Under the pieces are notes generated by a model. It ran no database searches. It saw only the letters and a list, made by a program, of their open reading frames with translations, and was not told where the DNA came from. DNA of 64,000 nt, from the NCBI GenBank assembly GCA_965221765.1, contig OZ244911.1, positions 806,001-870,000 of the forward strand, read 5' to 3'. Source of the DNA: Bin25 sp965221765. Lineage in GTDB: Bacteria > Bacteroidota > Bacteroidia > Flavobacteriales > Flavobacteriaceae. Shown piece by piece: positions 7,646 through 17,848 of the stretch. Within the stretch, counting starts at the first letter, position 1. Every line of letters starts with the position of its first letter. The translations under genes were made by a program, and so were the position numbers.

Positions 7646-9430
7646 TTAGTCATCGGTTGAATCAGAAAGAGCATTAAAATTTAAGGCCACTTCAATTAAC
7701 GCCAAATGGGAATATGCCTGGGGGAAATTGCCAAGTAATCGCTTTGATTTAAAATCAATATCTTCACTAAAAAGCCCTAAATGATTGCCATAGGAAAGCA
7801 CTCGATTAAATAATGTTTTTGCCTTATTAATCTGGCCTAGTTTGATTAAACTGCTGATAAACCAAAGGGTACAAATCGTAAAAGAGGATTTGGGGGTGCC
7901 AAAATCATCCACATTTTTATAGCGATACAAGAGACCATCTTGTAGTAAATGTTTTTCAATGGCTTGTACTGTTTTTATAAATCTTGAATCGTTTGCGTCA
8001 ATAAAGCCATGACTTTCCATTAATAAAACAGAGCTGTCTAAATGATTACAACCATATGATTGGGTAAATGACTGTAATTCTTCGCTCCATGCGTTTTTGA
8101 GAATATCTTTTTTGATTTGATCTCTAATGGGGGTCCATTGTTCGATGCATCTTTGTTTTTTAAAAATTTCTGCAATTAAAATGCCTCGGTCGAGCGCCAC
8201 CCAACAGAATAATTTTGAAAAAGTAAAGTGTAAATCATTATTTCTAAATTCCCAAATACCTTTATCGGGGAGATGCCAGTGTTTGACGACAAAGCGCACC
8301 AAATTTTTTACAATGGACCATAACTCTTCATGTTTGGGGATATCATTAGGATACTTTAAGATCTGTAGGTATATCGCATCCATGAGAATACCATAGATAT
8401 CGTGTTGATTTTGTAAGTAGGCTGCATTCCCAATACGAACTGGTTTAGAATTTAAATAGCCAGAGAGATGATGAAGCGTTGATTCGGTTAGCACTCTTTC
8501 TCCATTGATGCCATACATGATGCGAAGTTGCTCTGCTTTGTGAGGTATCAGTCCAATGATAAAGTCCAAGTACCGATTGACAATACGGGTATGTCCCAAT
8601 TTTGAGATGACCTGGGCCACCATCGAAGCATCTCGAATCCAACAATAGCGATAGTCCCAATTACGTTCTTCTCCAATAGATTCAGGAAGGGATGTCGTCG
8701 GAGCAGCTAGTATGGCACCTGTTTTATCATAGGATAATAATTTTAGAGTTAATGCACTCCGAGTGATGGTTTGGTTATATTGCTTGAAGACGGGAGCTTT
8801 TTGACACCAGTGAAGCCAATAGGAGGTGGTTTTATTTAGCTTTTCGTTGACATATTCCAATGTAGGGGCAACAATCTTTTCATTATAAGTCAATAGAAAA
8901 AAAAGATCTTCTTTGAGTTTAAAACCCTTTCCCGACAGAACCAATTCATGGGCTAGGTTCGTATATAGAAAAACCGTATCAAATCGTTTAGTTTCAATAA
9001 CGCTTCGGATATGTTCTCCCCGAATAGTTGTTTGAGTGACCCCCAATCCATATCCTAATTTGGGATTGTATTCAATAGAAATGATGGGGCTTCCTTGAAG
9101 CGGTTTTATGATTCTTAAAATTTCAGGAGGAGAGTGATATTCATCGTTATGAGAATACCTCGGCATAAAATCAATCACTTCGATAATTCCATCAGAGCAA
9201 GTGAGTTTTGTTTTAAGAATACAAGTATTATCGATATAACCCTGAGAGGTTTTGATTAATGATTGGGCTCGGATAGCAAAATTTCCTCCAGATTGATGAT
9301 CTAAAATTTTGGCAAATACAGAAGAAGAATCAAATTCTGGTAAGCAGCACCAATCGATAGAACTATCACTTTGAACTAGAGCAGCCGATCGGCAATTGCC
9401 AATAATGCCATAATGGAGATTTTCTTGCAA
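7646..9430 (-). CDS. Glycoside hydrolase family 15 (trehalase/glucoamylase type)
   Basis: A 594-residue cytoplasmic enzyme (no signal peptide). It opens with YGIIGNCRSAALV, SIDWCCLPEFDS and FAKILD, the N-terminal beta-sandwich seen in bacterial GH15 enzymes, and has the catalytic-domain signature NWDYRYCWIRDASM near residues 255-268. The second acidic catalytic region probably lies around residues 420-500. Family members hydrolyse alpha-glucosidic bonds, including trehalose; because the divergent neighbour makes trehalose, trehalose or a related maltosyl sugar is the likeliest substrate. The frame has no ATG near the conserved N-terminus; the best start is TTG at 9428-9430, giving MQENLHYG. 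Together with otsAB it suggests a trehalose turnover pair for osmotic or desiccation stress. Confidence 0.85.
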   Translation of the reverse strand: MQENLHYGIIGNCRSAALVQSDSSIDWCCLPEFDSSSVFAKILDHQSGGNFAIRAQSLIKTSQGYIDNTCILKTKLTCSDGIIEVIDFMPRYSHNDEYHSPPEILRIIKPLQGSPIISIEYNPKLGYGLGVTQTTIRGEHIRSVIETKRFDTVFLYTNLAHELVLSGKGFKLKEDLFFLLTYNEKIVAPTLEYVNEKLNKTTSYWLHWCQKAPVFKQYNQTITRSALTLKLLSYDKTGAILAAPTTSLPESIGEERNWDYRYCWIRDASMVAQVISKLGHTRIVNRYLDFIIGLIPHKAEQLRIMYGINGERVLTESTLHHLSGYLNSKPVRIGNAAYLQNQHDIYGILMDAIYLQILKYPNDIPKHEELWSIVKNLVRFVVKHWHLPDKGIWEFRNNDLHFTFSKLFCWVALDRGILIAEIFKKQRCIEQWTPIRDQIKKDILKNAWSEELQSFTQSYGCNHLDSSVLLMESHGFIDANDSRFIKTVQAIEKHLLQDGLLYRYKNVDDFGTPKSSFTICTLWFISSLIKLGQINKAKTLFNRVLSYGNHLGLFSEDIDFKSKRLLGNFPQAYSHLALIEVALNFNALSDSTDD

Positions 9431-9688
9431 GTGTATTCTTTTTAGGCGTGCAATTTAGTTTTGCTATACCATTATTCCAAAATTTTAGAGCCCGTAATTT
9501 ATCAGAGATAGGAGGGATCGAATAGATAACTAAAAAATCAATATTAGAGATCTCTTAAATCGGATAAAAGGGATTGCTATTTCGCAAAAAACAATCGGGC
9601 AATTAAATTAAGTTTTGAACTAGGTATAAAAAATTATTCTATGAAAAGGATTTATTAAAATATAAACTTAACTTTTGACTCTAGTTTT

Positions 9689-11914
9689 ATGACCACCATG
9701 AGTAAAAACATCATCGTTTCTAATCGGTTGCCACTTCAAATTGTCAAACATACCGATGACTATAGTTTTGTTTCGACTAGCGGTGGGTTAGCCACGGGAA
9801 TGAAATCGGTGCACCAACATGGAAATTCTCTATGGATTGGATGGCCAGGCATTGAACATGATTCAATCCAATCGAATCAATGGAGCATTCTTAAAAAAGC
9901 ATTAAACAAAGGCCAATATATTCCGATTCCACTGAAGAAAAAAGAAATGGAGGATTTTTACTATGGCCTTTCTAATGAATGTCTCTGGCCTTTATTTCAT
10001 TATTTCATTGAATTTTCAAAATTCAATCAAAAGCATTGGAATTCTTATTTAAAAGTCAATCAAAAATTCGCCGATGCTGTGATAGAACACTTAGAGCCCG
10101 GAGATTGCGTATGGGTTCATGATTATCAATTATTATTATGTCCAGGCATGATCCGTGAAGTTGTTCCAGAGGTGACCATCGGGTTTTTTCTTCATATACC
10201 ATTTCCCTCTTTTGAAATATTTAGAATATTTCCTTGGCGTACTGAGTTGCTCAATGGCCTATTGGGAGCCGATCTCATAGGATTTCACACTTATGATTAC
10301 CAAAGACATTTCATCAGCTCAGTTAAACGAATATTAAGATTAGAAGTCAGTTATAATATTGTGGATTATAGAGCCAGGAAAATTCAGGTGAGTACATTCC
10401 CCATGGGGATTGACTATCAGAAGTTTGAAAATATTGCCATAGAACATTTTGAACAGAAAAAAGAAGAACATTCTGAAATATTCAATTTGCTCAGAGAATA
10501 CAAAATGCTCGATCAATCAAATAAAATCATCTTATCCATTGACCGACTAGATTATACCAAAGGGGTCCTTAATCGCTTAGAAGCGTTTGAAGAATTATTA
10601 GAAAAGTATCCTCATTATATCAAGCATGTCCATTTGATTATGTTGATGGTGCCATCTCGATCAAGCGTACCTCATTATAAACGGTTAAAAAGAGAAACCG
10701 ATCGAACCGTTGGTCGAATCAATGGTAAATATGCTCTTTTAGGTTGGACGCCTATTTTGTATTTCTATCGATCGATGCCTTTTGATCATTTGATCGACTT
10801 GTATATCAGTGCTGACATAGCCATGATTACCCCAGTACGGGATGGTATGAATTTGGTGGCCAAAGAATATGTCGCCACTAGGGTCCATAATGATGGAGTC
10901 TTGATTTTAAGTGAAATGGCCGGGGCTTCAAAAGAATTTTTTGATGCTCTTTTAGTCAATCCGTTTGATAAAGTCGATATGGTTGAAAAGTTAATGCAAG
11001 CCATTGAAATGCCTATTGAAGAGCAACATCAAAGAATGGAGAGACTCAAAAAAAGAGCTCGGCGGTATGATGTAACCAAATGGTCTAATCAATTCATGGA
11101 TACGTTAAAAGAAACCGAATTATTGAATAAAGATGAAACGAGCATCAAAATAAACGATGCCATGGCTCAAACGATTTCGAGCCAATTTAAAGGCGCAGAA
11201 AATCGATTGTTATTACTAGACTATGATGGAACATTGGTTGAATTCCATGAAAATCCTGAAAAATCAGTACCGGATAAAGAACTATTCGATATTTTTGACC
11301 AATTAGGTTCTCAAAAAAATTTAGACATAGCCATCATCAGTGGAAGGGGTCAAAACTTTTTAGACAAGCATTTTGGACAATATCCCATTACATTGGTAGC
11401 AGAGCACGGATACCACCAAAAATGGGTCAATAAATCTTGGAAAACGATTGATGTTCAAAATGTAGATTGGAAACATCATATCATTCCCATTGTCGAAACC
11501 TTTACAGATAATACGCCTGGAACATTTATAGAAGAAAAAGAAAATTCATTGGTTTGGCATTATCGAAAGACGGATCCTGAATTGGCTAAAGTTCGAGTGG
11601 TAGAGCTTAAGACATTATTGAGTAGTCTTGTAGCCGATGAATTAAAAATAATGGATGGAGATAAGATCATCGAAGTGGTGAGCTCCAGGGTACACAAAGG
11701 GGTTGCAGCAACACAACTATATGCGAGAAAGGCTTATGATTCAGTTATTGTCTTAGGCGACGATATCACTGATGAAAACATGTTTGCCGATTTACCCCAA
11801 GAAGTCATTAAAATTAAAGTGGGAACCAAACAGACCTTAGCAAATTATTATTTAAAAAGCCAAACTGAAGTGAGGCCATTTTTGAAGAGACTTTATGATA
11901 TCTCAAATAGTTAA
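9689..11914 (+). CDS. otsAB: Bifunctional trehalose-6-phosphate synthase/phosphatase
   Basis: A 741-residue fusion of OtsA (GT20, residues ~5-475) and OtsB (HAD phosphatase, residues ~500-741). OtsA makes trehalose 6-phosphate from a nucleotide-glucose and glucose 6-phosphate; OtsB removes the phosphate. OtsA signatures: SNRLPLQ, SGGLATGMK, WVHDYQLLLCPGMIRE, LHIPFPSFEIFR, SIDRLDYTKG and RDGMNLVAKEYVA. OtsB signatures: LLDYDGTLV (catalytic aspartates), IISGR, VAEHGYH, and LGDDITDENMF for magnesium binding. Such fusions are common in Bacteroidota. ATG at 9689 or the ATG three codons later (9698, MSKNIIVSNR) can serve as start. It is transcribed away from the GH15 gene across a 258 bp AT-rich promoter region. 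Confidence 0.95.
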   Translation: MTTMSKNIIVSNRLPLQIVKHTDDYSFVSTSGGLATGMKSVHQHGNSLWIGWPGIEHDSIQSNQWSILKKALNKGQYIPIPLKKKEMEDFYYGLSNECLWPLFHYFIEFSKFNQKHWNSYLKVNQKFADAVIEHLEPGDCVWVHDYQLLLCPGMIREVVPEVTIGFFLHIPFPSFEIFRIFPWRTELLNGLLGADLIGFHTYDYQRHFISSVKRILRLEVSYNIVDYRARKIQVSTFPMGIDYQKFENIAIEHFEQKKEEHSEIFNLLREYKMLDQSNKIILSIDRLDYTKGVLNRLEAFEELLEKYPHYIKHVHLIMLMVPSRSSVPHYKRLKRETDRTVGRINGKYALLGWTPILYFYRSMPFDHLIDLYISADIAMITPVRDGMNLVAKEYVATRVHNDGVLILSEMAGASKEFFDALLVNPFDKVDMVEKLMQAIEMPIEEQHQRMERLKKRARRYDVTKWSNQFMDTLKETELLNKDETSIKINDAMAQTISSQFKGAENRLLLLDYDGTLVEFHENPEKSVPDKELFDIFDQLGSQKNLDIAIISGRGQNFLDKHFGQYPITLVAEHGYHQKWVNKSWKTIDVQNVDWKHHIIPIVETFTDNTPGTFIEEKENSLVWHYRKTDPELAKVRVVELKTLLSSLVADELKIMDGDKIIEVVSSRVHKGVAATQLYARKAYDSVIVLGDDITDENMFADLPQEVIKIKVGTKQTLANYYLKSQTEVRPFLKRLYDISNS

Positions 11915-12085
11915 TCATAATAAAAATTTTTAGATGTAGATTAACTTTGAAATTAGATTCATAGACTATTTTGGATTTAGTTGATTCGATACTGTGGAAT
12001 ATGATCTATTCAATACTCTGTTATGAAATTTTTTCTAAGATTTTAGCATGGAATTAGCTTTCAGATTTAACTTTAATTCTTAGAG

Positions 12086-13189
12086 GTGATAAACAGAATC
12101 GAAATTGAAGGGTTTAAGTCCATCAAAAGAGTTGAAATTGAATTTAAACCAATAAATGTACTAATTGGGACAAATGGTGTTGGAAAATCTAATTTCATTT
12201 CTTTCTTCCATTTATTGAATATGATCTACCAAAAGAAGCTTGAAAATTACTCTTTAAGAAAAGGAGCAGACAAGCTATTGCATTTTGGAATAAAACATAC
12301 CAGTTCTTTATCGTTTAATATTGGGTTTAACAAAACAAATGCTTATAAAGCTGTTTTAGAACCAGGCGACAATAATCAACTTATATTAAGCAGTGAGTCT
12401 GTTGGCTTCTATAAACCAAAGAACAGATTAAGTTTAATTTATGGGAGTGGTTGGAGCTGGAAGGAATTAGGAAAAAACTTAAAAGAAAGCATACTTAGCG
12501 AAAGTAATAGAGAGTATCATATACAAAGGTATGTCAACAACAATATGAATAGTTTTAAAATTCATCATTTTCATGATACCTCTAATAGTTCAGCCTTAAG
12601 AACGCCGTGTTTAGTGAATGATAACAAAATATTGAAGAATGATGGTGGTAATCTAGCGGCTTTTTTGTATCTTCTTAAAGAAAAAGAAAACAAGTACTTT
12701 CAGATAATTGAAAGTATAATTAATTCAGTAGCACCATATTTTGGAAAATTTGAATTAAAACCAGATAGGCTTAATGAAGAAAGAATAAATTTAGAGTGGA
12801 GCGAGTTAAACCATCCCGAGGTGTTGTTCAATGCAAAGCATCTCTCAGATGGTACGTTAAGGTTTATGGCCTTAACTACGTTATTAATGCAACCCAGCCC
12901 ACCCCCAATCATCATTATTGATGAACCAGAACTAGGACTTCATCCTATTGCAATACATAAGTTAGCAGGAATGATTCAAAGTGTTTCAAAAAATTGTCAA
13001 GTGATTGTTTCAACGCAATCGGTTAACTTGGTTAGTCAATTTAATCCCGATGATGTTCTTACAGTTGATAGAGAAGGGTCTCAAACGGTATTTAGTAGAC
13101 TTGATAAAGAAATACTTGAAGATTGGTTATCTGACTTCACGCTAGGGGAGTTATGGGAAAAAAACATCATTAAAGGCCAACCCTATTAG
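12086..13189 (+). CDS. OLD-like AAA ATPase, first gene of a two-gene defence-type pair
   Basis: A 367-residue SMC/ABC-type ATPase of the AAA_15/AAA_21 class. Residues 1-40 carry IEIEGFKSIKRVEIEF and Walker A GTNGVGKS (28-35). Near residue 250 LSDGTLRFMAL resembles the ABC signature, followed by Walker B PIIIIDEPELGLHP and a switch-like VSTQS. The architecture is that of the ATPase subunit of OLD/AbiL/PARIS-like two-gene immune systems. The start is GTG at 12086 (MINRIEIEG); no ATG lies near. The stop is one base before the start of the DUF4276 gene, so the two are surely co-translated. No nuclease domain is visible within this ATPase, consistent with that activity sitting in the partner. Confidence 0.85.
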   Translation: MINRIEIEGFKSIKRVEIEFKPINVLIGTNGVGKSNFISFFHLLNMIYQKKLENYSLRKGADKLLHFGIKHTSSLSFNIGFNKTNAYKAVLEPGDNNQLILSSESVGFYKPKNRLSLIYGSGWSWKELGKNLKESILSESNREYHIQRYVNNNMNSFKIHHFHDTSNSSALRTPCLVNDNKILKNDGGNLAAFLYLLKEKENKYFQIIESIINSVAPYFGKFELKPDRLNEERINLEWSELNHPEVLFNAKHLSDGTLRFMALTTLLMQPSPPPIIIIDEPELGLHPIAIHKLAGMIQSVSKNCQVIVSTQSVNLVSQFNPDDVLTVDREGSQTVFSRLDKEILEDWLSDFTLGELWEKNIIKGQPY

Positions 13190-13190
13190 A

Positions 13191-13874
13191 GTGAAAAGAG
13201 TTCATTGTATTGTGGAGGGTCAGACAGAAGTAGAGGTCTTTAATGTTTTACTTAATTCATTTGTATCAAAAAAGACAGGGGTTCATGTTGCATTTACTCC
13301 TATTAAGCACAGTAAAGGAGGGATGGTAAAATTTGATAAAATACTTATTGAATTAAGAAATCATTTGAAAGATAAAGGAAAAATCGTCTCCACTTTTTTT
13401 GATTACTATGCAATCCAAGAATCACATAATTTCAGATATTTTAATGAGGCGAAAAAGAAACAATCAAATCCCCTAGTAGGAGTTGAGTTATTGGAGAGAG
13501 GAATGGTAGAAGTCCTTAAAGAAAAAAAGATAGACACAAGAAATTTTATTCCCTATATTCAATTGCATGAATTTGAGGCGCTGTTATTTTCTTCTGCAAA
13601 AGGATTCGAATTTATGTTCCATAATGGATCGACTATAAAGGAATTAAATAAAATAAGGAACCGATATCAAAGTCCTGAAGAAATAAATGATAATCTAGAA
13701 ACCGCTCCATCGAAGCGATTGATTTCAATTGTTAAATCACAAGAAAATAAATTTTATAGAAAAGTTGTTTTTGGAGTAGAGATTGCCAAAAGGGTAGGTA
13801 TTGAAACTATGATTGATAAATGCCCTCGCTTTGGCAATTGGGTGAATCAAATCATCCAAAAAATGAATCAATAA
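13191..13874 (+). CDS. DUF4276 (TOPRIM/RloB-like) protein, partner of the ATPase
   Basis: A 227-residue protein starting with GTG at 13191. The N-terminus RVHCIVEGQTEVEVF carries the conserved TOPRIM-like glutamate; STFFDYYAI near residue 65-73 is the acidic second motif, and IQLHEFEALLFS near residue 125 is the DUF4276 signature. DUF4276 proteins are TOPRIM-fold proteins related to RloB and are regularly paired with an AAA_21-type ATPase, as here; pairs of this layout (for example AbiL, and by analogy PARIS with DUF4435) act in abortive phage defence. The predicted role is the effector (nuclease or other) controlled by the ATPase. The role in this organism is inference. Confidence 0.82.
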   Translation: MKRVHCIVEGQTEVEVFNVLLNSFVSKKTGVHVAFTPIKHSKGGMVKFDKILIELRNHLKDKGKIVSTFFDYYAIQESHNFRYFNEAKKKQSNPLVGVELLERGMVEVLKEKKIDTRNFIPYIQLHEFEALLFSSAKGFEFMFHNGSTIKELNKIRNRYQSPEEINDNLETAPSKRLISIVKSQENKFYRKVVFGVEIAKRVGIETMIDKCPRFGNWVNQIIQKMNQ

Positions 13875-13950
13875 ACTCTTTGTTTTTTCAACTAGTATCT
13901 GCAATACAGCATAGCATTGGGAAGGTGAAAAAACCTATTTAATTGGTTAT

Positions 13951-16185
13951 CTAATGGAGATTCCAGCGTAACCCCAAAAACAGTCTTATTCCCTGGTTTG
14001 ACGTATAGACATAAGAAGGGTCAAAAGTCAATGCATAGGGATTATTATCAGTTGGAAGCACATTGCCTTCAGCATCAAAGGTGACCTCTCTGTCAAAAGG
14101 ATCAAATGATCGTGAGATACTATTTCTGGGAGGAGTAAAATTAAAGATGTTTTTTATCCCCCCATAGGTTTCTATTGAGTTGTTCCAAATCTTTGTGACT
14201 TGGATATTAACAAGGCTAAAAGTCTTTGAATAGGAAGGCCTGGGATCTAGTTCCCCCAAGGTAGGAAGTTTTAAAGGCCCAATAGTGACTCCTGTTAAAT
14301 CCATAATGATATTACGTGATAACCATTTTTTTTCAAATCGCCAAACACCTTGAAATCGCTCTGTGAGATAAGGACGCGATGTTTCTCCATCTTCTTTGAT
14401 AGAAGAGTCGATATAGGTCGTTCCTAAATTGATTCTATAACCTTGTTGGGCTAATAAATTCAGGTTGAAGGAAGCTCCTTGGGTTATTGAAATACCGCGG
14501 AGGTTATCATAGATAATTTTATTGGGATCTATATCATAGTTTGGAATGATTTTATTTGAAAACTGAGTATTAAAAACACTCATGTCAAAATCAATGATAA
14601 TTCCCCGTTTGAGGTAGATATTCTGGACAAAATTCAGATTGATATTCCATGATCGTTCAGGATCTAAATCGTTTAAAAAGATCACATCTCTTGCACCAGT
14701 TAATGCAGCATGATCTTCAGTAAATACTTGCACTACTCGATATCCCGATCCAGCACTCAATCTTAAAGTTGATGTTTTGTTTTTATTACTCAGTTTATAA
14801 TTCAGTCTTGGCGTCAAAATACTTCCATGTAACGAATTATAATCATATCTGAGACCTAGTAATAATTCGTTATTATCGTTTAGTTTAAAAAGATTTTGAA
14901 TAAATAATCCAGGGAGATGTGTTTTATTGGATTGATTGAGGCTTGTTGTTTCATCAAACGTGGCCGTGGTATCATCATCATATAAAGTATATCGGTAGGT
15001 CAATCCTAATAACCATTCATTTTTTTCGAATGAATGGTTCCATATGAACTGACCAAAACTGATGCTTTGATTTGCATTGAATAGCGTTTCTCCGTAAACC
15101 GAATCATGATGATGATGATTAAAACTGAATTGCATAAAAAGATTTTTACTGAACTGATATCTACCAAAAAGTTCGAATCTTCTGGTATAAATACTTTCAC
15201 CGTACACTTGATCTCCCCCTCGATAGATAGGCGTCCAGTTTAATTCTCCACCCCAACGATCTTCATAAACAAATCGGGAAGAAAAAGAAAACCGATTGCT
15301 GAAGTTGAATTTTTGAAAAATAGATAGGCGATCTTGAAGTGTCAAATCAGTAAATCCATCATCGTTATGATCTATGGGATTGGAATAATTAAAATAATTG
15401 ATGCCTAGTAATCCTGTGGAATTTTTTGATAAAGAGTAACTATAGCCCACATCTGTATTTAATTCACCCCAACCTGAAACAAAGGAGTCGAAGGTTAGTT
15501 TAGATGAGTTCTCAGGAGATTTTGTAATCAAATTAATCACCCCGGCGATTGCTTCAGACCCATACAAGGTCGAGGCAGGCCCTTTGATCACTTCAACTTG
15601 ATCGATTAATGATTGTGGAATTCCAGATAATCCATAGACGGTAGATAATCCACTTACAATAGGAAGACCATCAATGAGAACCATCGTATAACTGCCTTCT
15701 TGGCCATTGATATGAATATCTCCGGTATTACAAACATTACAATTGAGTTGAGGACGTATTCCATTGACATTTTCAAGAGCTTCAAAAACAGAAGGGGAAG
15801 GATTGGCTCTAAAAAACGTATGACTGTAGACCTCAACTGGTACGGGACTTTCGAGTTTGGATACGGGTTTTAATGTCCCAGAAACAACCACCTCTTGAAA
15901 TGCATCATCAATTGGAAGGTGGATAATTCCCAAATCAACCGATGAATCTATAGTTGCTACATAAGGTTTGTGACCTAAAGAAGAAATAATAATTTCTGAC
16001 GTATCAACCGATGAAATATGGATATTAAACTGTCCTTCAGAGTTGGTAATGGTCCCAATATTAGTACCTCTAACCACGATTGATACCCCTTCAAGTGGAA
16101 TTTCTTCTGAATAAACGGTCCCAGTAATGGTATATTGTGCCATTGTGGTTTGGCAAATCAGGATAATAAATAAAATGAGCCTCAT
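13951..16185 (-). CDS. TonB-dependent outer-membrane receptor with CNVC plug motif
   Basis: A 744-residue receptor without a SusD partner. Residues 1-16 are a signal peptide (ILFIILICQTTMA), residues ~18-95 a CarboxypepD_reg-like beta-sandwich (ITGTVYSEEIPLEGVSI), then a plug domain with DIHINGQEGSYTMVLIDGLP and VEVIKGPASTLYGSEAIAG, and a 22-stranded barrel ending with the typical aromatic-rich terminus GIRLFLGLRWNLH. A cysteine pair C149-x-x-C152 (LNCNVCNTG) in the plug is characteristic of a subgroup of Bacteroidota receptors; two cysteines there suggest a metal or disulfide, but the ligand is unknown to me. It takes up a small molecule (siderophore, metal complex, cobalamin or heme) using TonB. 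It stands alone between convergent and pseudogene neighbours. Confidence 0.85.
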   Translation of the reverse strand: MRLILFIILICQTTMAQYTITGTVYSEEIPLEGVSIVVRGTNIGTITNSEGQFNIHISSVDTSEIIISSLGHKPYVATIDSSVDLGIIHLPIDDAFQEVVVSGTLKPVSKLESPVPVEVYSHTFFRANPSPSVFEALENVNGIRPQLNCNVCNTGDIHINGQEGSYTMVLIDGLPIVSGLSTVYGLSGIPQSLIDQVEVIKGPASTLYGSEAIAGVINLITKSPENSSKLTFDSFVSGWGELNTDVGYSYSLSKNSTGLLGINYFNYSNPIDHNDDGFTDLTLQDRLSIFQKFNFSNRFSFSSRFVYEDRWGGELNWTPIYRGGDQVYGESIYTRRFELFGRYQFSKNLFMQFSFNHHHHDSVYGETLFNANQSISFGQFIWNHSFEKNEWLLGLTYRYTLYDDDTTATFDETTSLNQSNKTHLPGLFIQNLFKLNDNNELLLGLRYDYNSLHGSILTPRLNYKLSNKNKTSTLRLSAGSGYRVVQVFTEDHAALTGARDVIFLNDLDPERSWNINLNFVQNIYLKRGIIIDFDMSVFNTQFSNKIIPNYDIDPNKIIYDNLRGISITQGASFNLNLLAQQGYRINLGTTYIDSSIKEDGETSRPYLTERFQGVWRFEKKWLSRNIIMDLTGVTIGPLKLPTLGELDPRPSYSKTFSLVNIQVTKIWNNSIETYGGIKNIFNFTPPRNSISRSFDPFDREVTFDAEGNVLPTDNNPYALTFDPSYVYTSNQGIRLFLGLRWNLH

Positions 16186-16311
16186 TGAGAAATTTAGGGA
16201 TACGAAATTATTTCAAGGACGTTATACTTTATTCTTTGAAGAATAAAAAATGATGTTAATTAGTAATCAATATTCATCTAACAAAGTAAGAAATGAACTT
16301 GAAATACAAGT

Positions 16312-17640
16312 TCAGCTAGAATCAAGTGTATAGTTTCGAACAAAATAGGAGAGATATTTCCGTAGTTGTGTCCCTAAATAATAAGGTAGATTCATTAGCA
16401 AAAAAGGTTTTCCACTCACGGCACTGGTCTTTTCAATTGAAAACATGCCGCCATAAATACGAACTGCATAGGGATGTTCCGATTGTGTAATGAATTGATG
16501 TAGAGATCTCAGTTTCCCCGAGCGACCAGATTTGATTTCAATGGGGATTACTTTTCCATCAATCATTTGGACCAAATCAACTTCTGCTGATGAATACTTC
16601 ACATCTCGAACCCAAAATTTAGGGAGGTTGTTTGTTAGATGTTGGATAGAAATTATTTCTTGAAAAAGAATATGAGGAATGATGGATCCCCTATAACTAT
16701 CGCTAAAATCATCTAAGCCGAGCAAATCAGAATGAATTTCTAGAATAAAATTTAATAATCTAGTATCTAAAAACTGCAGTTTAGGAGACTTCTTAAAGCG
16801 AGGTATCAATGGTGGTTGATAATCTGTCGTTGGATAAAGGAGTTGAATAATTTGAGCTTGATATAATCTTCTAAAGACTTCACCGACTTCTCTTGATTTA
16901 TAGTTTGATTCACCAAAGTTTTGAAATTTAATTCGGCGATCAATAAAAAATGCAGCTTTTGATAGGAGATGTTTTGTAATATTTTTACCCACCCCATTTG
17001 GGGCGTATTTTACAGCATCTCCAGCAAATGTTTTCCAAATGCTGTCATATGTTTTTATCATTTCAGGCATTCCACCAATAAGACAATAGTGATGAAAAAG
17101 AGTTTTCAACACATGATGAGCAAATGGCTTTATTGGAATCGTCCTCAATTGATGCAAGGCATTATCATGACCTTTAGCCATCAAGTATTCCATAAAATTG
17201 AAAGGGTGCAAGTACAAAAATTCAACTCTTCCAACCGGGAAACGGTTCACCTCTTTTGAGGCAAATTCTAAAAGAGAACCCGCTGCGATAACATGAACTT
17301 TGGGTAGACCATCATAAAATTATCTCAGCAGTTGTATGGCTTTGGGAACTTCTTGAATTTCATCAATAAAAAGTAACGTATCTGAAAGATCTTATGAATC
17401 TAATTCATTTTTGAGGAGAATCGAATTCACAATGGTATGAACATCGTCTGAGTTGAAGAAAAAATCACAATCACTAGACTTTTCAAGATTTAAAAATATG
17501 TTTTGGGTGTACGTTTTTGCAAATTCTTTAAAAATAGCCGTTTTACCAACTTGCCGAGCTCCCCTAATGATAAGGGATTTTCGGTAGGGATCTGTTTTCC
17601 ATTGCTTTAGATGGTCGATGATGCTTCTTTCAAAGATCAA
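16312..17640 (-). pseudogene. AAA_14 / DUF4143 ATP-binding protein with two in-frame stops
   Basis: One reading frame from ATG at 17640 to TAG/TAA near 16312 (443 codons) encodes a complete AAA_14 plus DUF4143 protein: LIIRGARQVGKTAIFKEFA (Walker A), TLLFIDEIQEVPKAIQLLR (Walker B), VIAAGSLLEF, then DUF4143 with LDTRLLNFILEI and a nuclease-like VDLVQMIDGKVIPIEIKSGRSG. Two TAA codons interrupt it at 17392-17394 and 17320-17322, 24 codons apart; the second replaces the tyrosine expected in LRYFYE. There are no frameshifts. Family members are common accessory ATPases of unknown role. Recent inactivation is the simplest reading; the C-terminal 312 residues could still be translated from the ATG at 17250. 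Confidence 0.85.
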
Positions 17641-17848
17641 AACATAAAACAGTAAGAATTAGAACCCAAGAGTATAAAAAATGTCACAAATAAGACCATA
17701 AATATTCCAATATAAATAGATTTGATTTTATTGTTGTCGAAGAATAGCGAAAAAAGTCAAATTAGAAGAGAATCAATTTTTTCCTTTCATTGATTAGCAA
17801 ATAGCACGAGATCATGGATAAATAGGGCAGCAAAAAAATAAAAAAGTG

